From Bacteroidales bacterium (GTDB taxonomy: Bacteria; Bacteroidota; Bacteroidia; Bacteroidales; UBA10428), in assembly GCA_016926235.1 (NCBI GenBank), contig JAFGOZ010000390.1:62001-126000 (forward strand): a stretch of DNA of 64,000 bases, in the 5' to 3' direction. Positions 17,574 through 24,708 of this stretch are shown here, one piece after another (positions within the stretch are counted from its first letter, which is position 1; every line of letters begins with the position of its first letter). The notes under the pieces are model-generated. The model was not told where the DNA came from. It saw nothing but the letters and a program-made list of their open reading frames with translations, and made no database searches. A program made the position numbers and the translations under genes.

Positions 17574-17733
17574 CCGTTGGCTTTAGCCAACGGAACAAAA
17601 ACAGAATTATTGCCCGGCTTTAGCCACATTAGCTAATCTTGTAATTTATATGCAACTCATAACATTTCTGCACTCAATATGGGGCTAAAGCCCCTGTTTT
17701 TTCTACCTTTTGTCGGTGGCTTCAGCCAACGAC
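17574..17733. repeat. GCTAAAGC-type palindromes
   Basis: Three palindromes share the core GGCTNNAGCC. CCGTTGGCT tt AGCCAACGG (17574-17593) is perfect over 9 bp. GGGGCT aa AGCCCC (17681-17694) is perfect over 6 bp. GTCGGTGGCT tc AGCCAACGAC (17712-17733) has one mismatch. A degenerate relative (CCGGCTTTAGCCAC) lies near 17614. They sit between the 41-bp array and the pectate lyase leader and lack terminator T-runs. Confidence 0.8.
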
Positions 17734-17911
17734 AATGTGCTCATATACCTTGATCAGTTAAATGTTTTCTTTGAAGAATCAGATAAAAATAAAAATGTCC
17801 CACATTATTGATAAAAATTTGAAACCATTTTGCAGTATTCCTTGTTATTTTTATCCATCCATTAAACCAAAGGAGAAAACAAACCCATTATTAACTTAAC
17901 CCTTAAACCCT

Positions 17912-17953
17912 ATGAAAAAATACTTTTTTAAATTTCTTCTTTTAAGATTATAA
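17912..17953 (+). other. 13-codon leader ORF upstream of the pectate lyase
   Basis: ATG at 17912 opens MKKYFFKFLLLRL and stops at 17953. It is preceded by TTAACTTAACCCTTAAACCC, the same A/C/T-rich leader style as the real starts of the three downstream secreted proteins. It lies 239 nt before the lyase ATG. It could be a leader peptide or the remnant of a lost signal-peptide gene. Translation is not shown. Confidence 0.3.
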
Positions 17954-17957
17954 AACT

Positions 17958-18115
17958 TATGACAATATAAACAGCATAATTGTCATATGTTTTAATCGTA
18001 ATAATAGTTACGATTGTATTCTATTATAGTCTCCCTCCTCCACAAACTTTTCACCTATGTCAGAAATGAATGTGTCTGTATTCATTTTTGAAAATTAGCC
18101 TCATGTTTTTATGAG
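17958..18115 (+). promoter_or_regulatory. Chain of four small inverted repeats in the pectate lyase 5' region
   Basis: Four consecutive inverted repeats: TATGACAAT/ATTGTCATA (17958-17966/17979-17987), AATCGTAA/TTACGATT (17994-18001/18008-18015), AAATGAAT/ATTCATTT (18064-18071/18080-18087) and CTCAT/ATGAG (18100-18104/18111-18115). The first three have 8-9 bp perfect arms. They may be operators or a structured 5' UTR. The leader then runs TTAACTAAAACCTAAAC into the ATG at 18151. Confidence 0.5.
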
Positions 18116-18150
18116 ATAATAAACCTATTTTTAACTAAAACCTAAACAAA

Positions 18151-19821
18151 ATGAAGACAAAAAAAAGTAAGAAAATCATGGCATTTAGCATAGCGATATG
18201 CATGTCGATTGCTTTAACTACTTCTCTGTATGCAGAAGGTGATGGCTACGGAGCCAACAATGGGGGCAACTCCGGTACTGCCGTAACCGTCACTACAGCC
18301 TCTCAGCTTGCAACTTATGCAGGTTCAAACTCAGCCTATAATATTACCGTTTCAGGTACTATAGACCTGGGAACCAATGGGGTTGTTAAGCTTGGGTCAA
18401 ATACCACATTGCAGGGTGCTAACACAAGTGCCACGATTATTGGTACAATAAACATTACTGGTGTGAGCAATGTAATTGTGAAAAACCTGAACATTACAGC
18501 TCCAACCGGAGATCCTGGTGATAATGACGGGGTGCAAATTCGTGGCGGAGCAACAGGTATTTTAATAACAAAATGCAACATTTACAATTGCACTGATGGT
18601 TGTTTGGATGTTACCCACGGTGGGGCCACTGCAACCATTTCATGGTGTAAGTTCTACTATACATGGGATAATGGCCATAATTTTGCCTGCCTGATTGGTG
18701 CTTCTGATGATGATTATGGAACATACAAACTGACGTATCACCATAACTGGTGGGCACAGGGTTGTGATCAGCGTATGACTGCGTCAAGATTTGGACCGGT
18801 ACATTTTTATAATAACTATTTTAGCTGTACGGGTAATTATTATTGTACTACCTCACGTACAATCTGTGAAATGCTTGCTCAAAATAATTATTATGACGGA
18901 GTTAGCAATCCACTGGCTAAAGAAGGTAATGGAAGACTAAGGACTTCAGGGAATATTTTTAATAATTGTACAGGGAATCAGGTTAGCAGCAGTGATGCTG
19001 TATTTACTCCTCCTTACAGTTATTCTTTAACTTCAACAAGTAGTGTGCCCAGTGTTGTAAAAGCAGGTGCAGGAAATGTGGGTTCATCAAGTAGCACAAC
19101 CAATGGTACTTTTAATGGCACTTATTCGATACTCGCATCACACAGCGGTAAAGCATTGGACGTATATGCATGGGGCACTTCCAACGGGACGAATATATGC
19201 CAGTGGTCATACTGGGGTGGTGCGACACAACAATTCAATGTTACCCCTGTGGATGGCATATGGCACAGGATTACCCCTGTACTTTCTACTGATAAAGCTC
19301 TTGATGTATATGGAATTTCAACTGCAAGCGGCGCCAATATTTGCATATGGGAATACTGGGGCGGCTACGGTCAACAGTACAGGTTTCAGAATGCCGGAAG
19401 CGGTGTTTGGAGGATTATTGCGCGCCATAGTGAGAAATGCCTTGATGTAGCTGGCGCTTCTACTGCTGATGGTGCAAATGTCCAGCAATGGACATGTACG
19501 GCGGGATCGGCATGGCAAATGTTCCAGATGGTAAGCCTAAAGAGCGCTGAAAATGCTACAGGTGCAATTGAAAAATTGGCAGACGGGATAGCCGTATATC
19601 CCAATCCTGTAGTAAATAACATGTATATTGGATTGCCTGAAAAATACCGCGACAATGTAAGTATTTCTGTCTTTAATAGCGCAGGAGCACGATTGATATT
19701 GGAAGAAAACATAACGGCAACAGAATATCAGATGGACCTTAGTGGTTTGAAATCTGGTATTTATGTGTTGATGATATCCAATGGAAGGGAAACTTTGTCT
19801 CATAAGTTTTCAAAAAATTAG
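18151..19821 (+). CDS. Secreted PL1 pectate lyase with ricin-type lectin and T9SS tail
   Basis: 556 residues. Signal peptide about 1-28. Residues ~30-300 form a PL1-type parallel beta-helix: VSGTIDLGT early, DGCLDVTHGG and ISWCKFYYTWD in the middle, and DQRMTASRFGPVHFYNNYF with the catalytic-arginine region of pectate lyases. Residues ~315-455 are a beta-trefoil ricin-type module (SGKALDVYAWGTSNGTN, repeated three times as xALDVYxxS and xCLDVAGAS). The last ~85 residues are a type A sorting domain (VYPNPVVNNMYIGLP ... GIYVLMISNG). Expected to cleave polygalacturonate outside the cell. The C-terminal 240 residues are closely similar to those of the GH43 gene at 22545. Confidence 0.88.
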   Translation: MKTKKSKKIMAFSIAICMSIALTTSLYAEGDGYGANNGGNSGTAVTVTTASQLATYAGSNSAYNITVSGTIDLGTNGVVKLGSNTTLQGANTSATIIGTINITGVSNVIVKNLNITAPTGDPGDNDGVQIRGGATGILITKCNIYNCTDGCLDVTHGGATATISWCKFYYTWDNGHNFACLIGASDDDYGTYKLTYHHNWWAQGCDQRMTASRFGPVHFYNNYFSCTGNYYCTTSRTICEMLAQNNYYDGVSNPLAKEGNGRLRTSGNIFNNCTGNQVSSSDAVFTPPYSYSLTSTSSVPSVVKAGAGNVGSSSSTTNGTFNGTYSILASHSGKALDVYAWGTSNGTNICQWSYWGGATQQFNVTPVDGIWHRITPVLSTDKALDVYGISTASGANICIWEYWGGYGQQYRFQNAGSGVWRIIARHSEKCLDVAGASTADGANVQQWTCTAGSAWQMFQMVSLKSAENATGAIEKLADGIAVYPNPVVNNMYIGLPEKYRDNVSISVFNSAGARLILEENITATEYQMDLSGLKSGIYVLMISNGRETLSHKFSKN

Positions 19822-20385
19822 GATACCATCCTTCTTTTAAATAAAGGAATTTATAAGGATGATCTTATAGATGCACCAGAAAGCCAATTAAAACTTAGCC
19901 GTCCGTCTTTTATTGACGGGCGGTTTTTACATTTTTTATACTAATTAAGCCATAAAAATATCACACTGGAACAGGGAAGCATATGTGATGATTACACAAA
20001 TATCCACCTTTTAAAGACATCATTCTACCTTTTTTCCCTTTAAATAATTATATTTGTTGGGGAGATTGCTATATGCCTGAATTAGTAATCATCATACAAT
20101 TAAAAAATTGCTCGAATAAACACAAAACACTAAGTATGAAAAAACCGTCTTCAAAAGTCTTGCTTATTTCAATTTGTAAGATAGTCTTGTATTAATTCCT
20201 AACGCTGCATTAAATCTGCCAATACTATTGTAAGCCTCATTTTATAGGTGTTTTAATGTATGTGTACCTGATGGGCCAATAGATCTTATCAGGAAATATT
20301 CTTCAGATGTTTTTAAATATGGATTCAAAGAATTGGATCACAATAATTAACCAAAAACCTTAATTTTTAACTAAAACACAAAACT
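19822..20385 (+). promoter_or_regulatory. Leader region of the beta-helix gene, with terminator and a 19-codon ORF
   Basis: 564 bp. It holds the pectate lyase terminator (19899-19928), a 19-codon ORF at 20136-20195 (MKKPSSKVLLISICKIVLY) 250 nt before the next ATG, a small CCTGAT/ATCAGG inverted repeat (20267-20272/20288-20293), and the leader TTTTTAACTAAAACACAAA directly before the start at 20386. No TAnnTTTG promoter box is convincing. Confidence 0.4.
19899..19928 (+). terminator. Terminator of the pectate lyase gene
   Basis: CCGTCCGTC (19899-19907) pairs with GACGGGCGG (19915-19923) with one G-T pair, followed by five T. It lies 78 nt past the stop. Confidence 0.85.
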
Positions 20386-22044
20386 ATGTCAAACTTTAAA
20401 AGATTATTTATTTGTATCTCAATATTGTTCTGCGGGGCAATATTTATGAATGATGTATTAGCCTATGAACACGAGGTGTGGCAATCAGGCAGTTTATATT
20501 ACTGGAAAACCTTTGATGTGACGCGTGGCAGTTCGTCAGATTTGGCTGTAGCCGTTGAAGGAGCTATGGGATCTGGAAACCGCGATGTACATGTTACAAC
20601 AAGTGGTACTTTGAGATCAACATTAGATGTGGTACAACCAGGTGTAAGGTTATATTGCCATGGCAATACTTTTACCGCTAACTTTGACGGTATTGGTATT
20701 ATGAACAACGGCCGAAATGGTTTTGAGATCTACGATTTGACCCTTAGAAATGTAACACAATATGGCATCCGATGTAGTGGAGCCAGTGACCTACGTTTTG
20801 TAAATGTTAAAACAATTGACATTGGATGGATTGGTATGCGAATCGACAGCAGGTCAAGTAATCCATGGGATTATACAATTTATAATCTTTATATGAGAGA
20901 TTGTCACTTTGAAAATTGTGGATCTCATGGTCTTGAGACTTATAGCATTGACGGTGTAACCCTGGAAGGTACTATGACTGCCAGAAACTGTGGTGAATGT
21001 GGTGTATTGTTTAACCAATCTAAAAACGGAACTGTTGGAACTGTTAATGCATACAACTGCTGCTGGGGAGGTGGTTATGCAGGTTTGCGTTTTGCAAACG
21101 GATGTAGTAACATCACTGTTCAAAAGCTTATTGCAGATCATTGTGGCAGAGGTTATTTCGTTGTTAAAACAGGACCAACTGTAAATTGCCATTTGAACAA
21201 TGCCGAAATTCGTGAATGTTCTGGTCTTGGTATTTGGATAGAAAACGGAACCAACTGCAGCGTTAAGTCAGGTTGTTGTGAGTCAGCGATATCCGTTTCC
21301 GGATCAGGAAGCTATGTAAATGTTAGCAGCAGTTGTAGTTCATCTGGAGGTACCGTTTATCAATTTAGAAACCGTTCAACAGGCCAATATATAGATGGCA
21401 TGGGCAGGACAATTAATGGTGATGCTGCAGGACAATGGGGAAATACCACTCACCCTAATGCACAATGGCGTTTAGTTGATGCCGGATCTGGTTACTCTTA
21501 TATAGTTAATGTTGCAACAAACATGAAGCTTGACGGATATGGAAGAACCAGCAACGGTAGCGTTTGTGCACAATATTCTAATAGTACAACTCATCCTAAT
21601 GCACAATGGAGATTTATAGATGCCGGATCTGGTTACTATTTTATTGAAAACCGGGGAACAGGCATGAGGCTTGATGGATACGGACTTACTGATAACGGAA
21701 GTGATCTGATGCAATATCACAATACTACACATCCAAATGCTCAGTGGCAAAGGATTGCATTTAAATCTGCAACTAATGTAACAGGAATTCTGGAGAATGA
21801 GGCTGATGCTTTAAGAATGTACCCAAATCCTGCAGTTGATAACTTGTATATAAGACTCCCTGCTAACTATAATAAAAATGTAAGTATTACAGTATTTAAT
21901 AGTGCTGGTTCAAGATTAATAATGAAAGATAATATCTCTGCTGATGAATACCAACTTGATCTTAGTAGTATAAATTCCGGTATTTATATACTTGTGGTTT
22001 CAAATGGAAAAGAATCTATAACCCAGAAATTCTCTAAACACTAA
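20386..22044 (+). CDS. Secreted right-handed beta-helix protein with lectin module and T9SS tail
   Basis: 552 residues. Signal peptide about 1-26. Residues ~45-310 are a right-handed parallel beta-helix with many short turns (DLTLRNVTQYGIRCSGASD, HFENCGSHGLETYSIDG), the fold of pectinases and other polysaccharide lyases. It has an unusual density of cysteines (GECG, YNCCWGG, SGCCES). A ricin-type beta-trefoil follows at ~330-455, its three copies marked by THPNAQW. The last ~80 residues are a type A sorting domain. No catalytic residues can be assigned, so the substrate is not known. The neighbours suggest pectin or arabinan side chains. Confidence 0.8.
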   Translation: MSNFKRLFICISILFCGAIFMNDVLAYEHEVWQSGSLYYWKTFDVTRGSSSDLAVAVEGAMGSGNRDVHVTTSGTLRSTLDVVQPGVRLYCHGNTFTANFDGIGIMNNGRNGFEIYDLTLRNVTQYGIRCSGASDLRFVNVKTIDIGWIGMRIDSRSSNPWDYTIYNLYMRDCHFENCGSHGLETYSIDGVTLEGTMTARNCGECGVLFNQSKNGTVGTVNAYNCCWGGGYAGLRFANGCSNITVQKLIADHCGRGYFVVKTGPTVNCHLNNAEIRECSGLGIWIENGTNCSVKSGCCESAISVSGSGSYVNVSSSCSSSGGTVYQFRNRSTGQYIDGMGRTINGDAAGQWGNTTHPNAQWRLVDAGSGYSYIVNVATNMKLDGYGRTSNGSVCAQYSNSTTHPNAQWRFIDAGSGYYFIENRGTGMRLDGYGLTDNGSDLMQYHNTTHPNAQWQRIAFKSATNVTGILENEADALRMYPNPAVDNLYIRLPANYNKNVSITVFNSAGSRLIMKDNISADEYQLDLSSINSGIYILVVSNGKESITQKFSKH

Positions 22045-22065
22045 AACCCAACCATACCATTTAAG

Positions 22066-22096
22066 AAGCTGCCTGAATTTCAGGCAGCTTTTTTTT
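22066..22096 (+). terminator. Terminator of the beta-helix gene
   Basis: AAGCTGCCTG (22066-22075) / CAGGCAGCTT (22081-22090), a perfect 10-bp stem with a 5-nt loop running into a T-tract to 22096. Confidence 0.9.
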
Positions 22097-22314
22097 CGCA
22101 ATCCCCTAGAAATATATATCCTTAAGTACTACTTTATGATACGTGATAATAAACTCAACTTAGTATACATTTATCCTCCTATTATAAACAAATCTCCACT
22201 ATAATCTCTCAATCATTCCTTACATTTATTTCAATGTTTTTATTGTACCTGTTTACAATATCTGACATTTAACCTTTCGAAAACACTACTCTTTAACTCA
22301 ATAACACTATTACT

Positions 22315-22515
22315 ATGGGAAAATGTACTTGTAAATACTATCCATTTTGTAACCCTGTTAAAACTAGTTATGCTCTGCTATTATCTGACGCAGTTTTTCA
22401 GATGTGCTATTTAAGTTTGTCTGAACAATACGGCAATGCCGGATTTTTAGATGACGGGAATTTAAAAATGGATTTTCGGTTTTATGAACATCCTTATATT
22501 TTAACCAATAATTAA
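22315..22515 (+). CDS. Doubtful 66-residue cysteine-containing ORF
   Basis: ATG GGA AAA at 22315 opens a frame of 66 codons beginning MGKCTCKYYPFCNP. No domain, signal peptide or membrane helix is evident. It is preceded by an A/C-rich leader (TTTAACTCAATAACACTATT) similar to those before real starts here, and it ends 29 nt before the GH43 ATG. It may be a small protein, a leader ORF, or chance. The other two secreted genes have shorter ORFs at the same distance upstream. Confidence 0.25.
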   Translation: MGKCTCKYYPFCNPVKTSYALLLSDAVFQMCYLSLSEQYGNAGFLDDGNLKMDFRFYEHPYILTNN

Positions 22516-22544
22516 CCCTAATCATTAACTAAAAACTAAAACCT

Positions 22545-24188
22545 ATGACAACAAAACCAAATTTTCTGAGAATGAGACGGAGCTTGTGTGCTTCATTGAT
22601 TCTTTGTTTTACCCTTGTGAGTGTAATTGCCCAGCCTCCAAGCCATGATCCTTCAACGATGATAAGGAACACAGATGGCAGGTATTGGATATTTACCACA
22701 GGTAATGGCATCTGGTGCATGTCATCCAGTAACTCCAACTTTACCGATTGGAGGGCTGAAACAGCTCCATTTGCAAATGGTTATCCCAGCTGGATTAAAA
22801 ACTATGTATCCGGTTTTACGGGCTCCTTCTGGGCTCCGGATGTTATTAAAATAGGTAGTACATACTATCTGTATTATTCATGTGCAGGTTCGGGGACTGC
22901 TGCGGCAATTGGCGTTGCAACAGCCACAAATCTCAGGGGCCCTTGGACTGATAAAGGAATGGTCGTGGCAGGGAACAATGCCATAGACCCTGCTGTTTAC
23001 TACGATAATGGCAGGCTTTGGATGGCCTGGGGCAACTGGGTATCAGGTATTGATATTTGTGAGCTGAACCCATCAACAGGTAAAAGGTTGAATTCTACAT
23101 CCTATCATTTAGTGTCCGGTGAGGTTGAAGGACCCGGTTTAATTAAACATGGTGATTACTATTTCTTATTTTACCAAAGAGGGCTGTGTTGTAATGGGGT
23201 TAATAGTACATACTACATAGTCGTTGCCCGCTCAACAAGTATTACAGGCCCTTATACAGGTGAAAAAGTTTTTGTACCTAACAGGAGTGGCAATATAATT
23301 GGACCAGGCCATTTTGGATATGGTGAAGGTAAGCTTACTTATCACTATTATGACGGAAATGACAATGGAGCTGCAAAACTTAAGATCACAACGATGGGAT
23401 ATGCCGGTGGATATCCTGTGGCGGGCATTACATCCGACGATGGAAGTTGCACGATCAGCTCAACAACGGATGGCATATTTAATGGTACTTATGCAATAAG
23501 ACCTACCCATAGTAATAAAGCTTTGGATGTATATGCCTGGGGAACATCAAATGGTACTAATATTGTTCAATGGTCTTACTGGGGCGGCGCAACACAGCAA
23601 TTCAATATAACCCCGGTAGATGGTATTTGGCATAGAATTACTCCTGTTTTAGCCACCGATAAAGCACTTGATGTTTACAATATTTCCACAGCTGACGGAG
23701 CAAATATCAATATCTGGTCATACTGGGGTGGCAATGGTCAGCAATTTCGCTTCCAGAGTGCAGGCTCGGGAAAATGGAGGATTATTAACCGAAACAGTGG
23801 CAAATGTGTTGACGTTGAGGGTTCTTCAACAGCAGATGGTGCAAATGTATTTCAGTGGACTTGTATTAGCGGGGCAGCAAATCAAATGTTCCAGTTGGTG
23901 AGCTTGAAAAGCGCTGAGAACACAACCGGGGTCATTGAGAAAGATGTTGATGCTATTGGATTGTACCCTAATCCTGTGGTTGACAGGTTATATATCAACT
24001 TGCCTGAAGAATATCAGGAAAATATTTCTGTTGCTATATTTAACAGTGCGGGTACAAGGCTAGTATCTCAGGATAATGTAAGTGCCGTTGATTACATCAT
24101 GGATGTTGGCGAGCTTAAGGCAGGTATCTATTTTATTATGATATCGAATGGAAAAGAAAGCATAACCGAGAAATTCTCTAAAAAGTAG
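22545..24188 (+). CDS. Secreted GH43 arabinanase/arabinosidase with lectin module and T9SS tail
   Basis: 547 residues. Signal peptide about 1-28, ending before AQPPSHDPS. Residues ~30-290 are a five-bladed GH43 propeller with the three acidic positions of the family: Asp in HDPS, Asp in NAIDPAV and Glu in GEVEGPGL. FWAPDVIKIGSTYYLYYS is typical of endo-1,5-alpha-arabinanases. Residues ~305-450 are a ricin-type beta-trefoil and the last ~80 a type A sorting domain (LYPNPVVDRLYINLPEEY). Predicted to hydrolyse arabinan side chains of pectin at the cell surface. The lectin and sorting parts nearly copy those of the pectate lyase. Confidence 0.88.
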   Translation: MTTKPNFLRMRRSLCASLILCFTLVSVIAQPPSHDPSTMIRNTDGRYWIFTTGNGIWCMSSSNSNFTDWRAETAPFANGYPSWIKNYVSGFTGSFWAPDVIKIGSTYYLYYSCAGSGTAAAIGVATATNLRGPWTDKGMVVAGNNAIDPAVYYDNGRLWMAWGNWVSGIDICELNPSTGKRLNSTSYHLVSGEVEGPGLIKHGDYYFLFYQRGLCCNGVNSTYYIVVARSTSITGPYTGEKVFVPNRSGNIIGPGHFGYGEGKLTYHYYDGNDNGAAKLKITTMGYAGGYPVAGITSDDGSCTISSTTDGIFNGTYAIRPTHSNKALDVYAWGTSNGTNIVQWSYWGGATQQFNITPVDGIWHRITPVLATDKALDVYNISTADGANINIWSYWGGNGQQFRFQSAGSGKWRIINRNSGKCVDVEGSSTADGANVFQWTCISGAANQMFQLVSLKSAENTTGVIEKDVDAIGLYPNPVVDRLYINLPEEYQENISVAIFNSAGTRLVSQDNVSAVDYIMDVGELKAGIYFIMISNGKESITEKFSKK

Positions 24189-24208
24189 TTTGATGTGTTA
24201 TTAAGAGT

Positions 24209-24241
24209 AAAGAGGCTACACGGATAATGTAGCCTCTTTTA
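24209..24241. terminator. Bidirectional terminator between GH43 and the small lipoprotein
   Basis: AGAGGCTACA (24211-24220) / TGTAGCCTCT (24228-24237), a perfect 10-bp stem with flanking AA and TTTT on opposite sides. It suits the plus-strand GH43 gene and could also stop minus-strand transcripts. Confidence 0.88.
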
Positions 24242-24306
24242 TTGTCAGTTTAATCCTGGGAAACTGATAGGTTTCTTGTGATATGGTAAGTTGCACTATT
24301 AAAGGG

Positions 24307-24396
24307 TGGAATGATGGATAAAAGTATCATTGGGTTGAAGTATTATTAATGTCGAGATTATTTTTTCCATTATTCCATGTATCCATTAATCCAATG
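24307..24396. repeat. Two opposed runs of TCCA-type octamers
   Basis: Plus-strand octamers TTCCATTA, TTCCATGT, ATCCATTA, ATCCAATG occupy 24365-24396 in exact 8-bp register. In the opposite sense TGGAATGA and TGGATAAA occupy 24307-24322. The pattern is the same as at 7353-7392. Confidence 0.55.
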
Positions 24397-24459
24397 GTTA
24401 AGGACTAAAGAAACTGAATATTTTCCTATCAATGACGATTTACAGCAAGTTCGTGTTAT

Positions 24460-24633
24460 TCAATATTTATTCAAGCGTTTTTTCTTCATCTCATGACAAT
24501 CGCAGGGTTTTTCATAATTTTTCGGATGTTTAGGCCGTTTAAATTTGTGCTTATTATTGGCCGCACAACCCATTACGCTGAATGAAAGAATGAAAAATAG
24601 AATATATCCGAATAGTTTATTGGACTTTATCAT
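24460..24633 (-). CDS. 57-residue lipoprotein with a CDC motif
   Basis: ATG at 24633, stop TGA at 24460-24462, 57 codons. The N-terminus MIKSNKLFGYILFFILSFSV is hydrophobic and is followed by MGCAANN, a good lipobox (V-M-G-C) with Cys23 as the lipid site. The mature part is very basic (KHKFKRPKHPKN) and ends with PCDCHEMKKKRLNKY, where the CxC-H cluster could bind metal or form a disulfide. It lies downstream of pyruvate kinase on the same strand, separated by 75 nt that include an octamer repeat. I believe it is real because signal, lipobox and stop agree. Function unknown. Confidence 0.7.
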   Translation of the reverse strand: MIKSNKLFGYILFFILSFSVMGCAANNKHKFKRPKHPKNYEKPCDCHEMKKKRLNKY

Positions 24634-24644
24634 GTAAGAAATAA

Positions 24645-24706
24645 ATAAATCAACAAATCAATAAATCAACAAATCAATAAATCAACAAATCAATAAATCA
24701 AAAAAT
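24645..24706. repeat. 16-bp tandem repeat at the pyk 3' end
   Basis: Three perfect copies of ATAAATCAACAAATCA (24645-24660, 24661-24676, 24677-24692) and a partial fourth. Each is two 8-bp half units (ATAAATCA, ACAAATCA). The array fills the space between the pyk stop (24709) and the small lipoprotein start (24633). Confidence 0.9.
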
Positions 24707-24708
24707 GT

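Larger units (their letters stand above)
22045..22544 (+). promoter_or_regulatory. Leader region of the GH43 gene
   Basis: 500 bp. It holds the beta-helix terminator (22066-22096), an AT-rich stretch, a 66-codon ORF of doubtful status (22315-22515), and the leader ATCATTAACTAAAAACTAAA immediately before the ATG at 22545. This leader resembles those at 18131-18150 and 20362-20385, suggesting shared translation or regulatory signals for the three genes. Confidence 0.4.

Noticed and set aside
18336..19803. Minus-strand ORFs inside the pectate lyase gene
   Set aside because: They are shadows of a clear plus-strand gene with signal peptide, domains and sorting tail.
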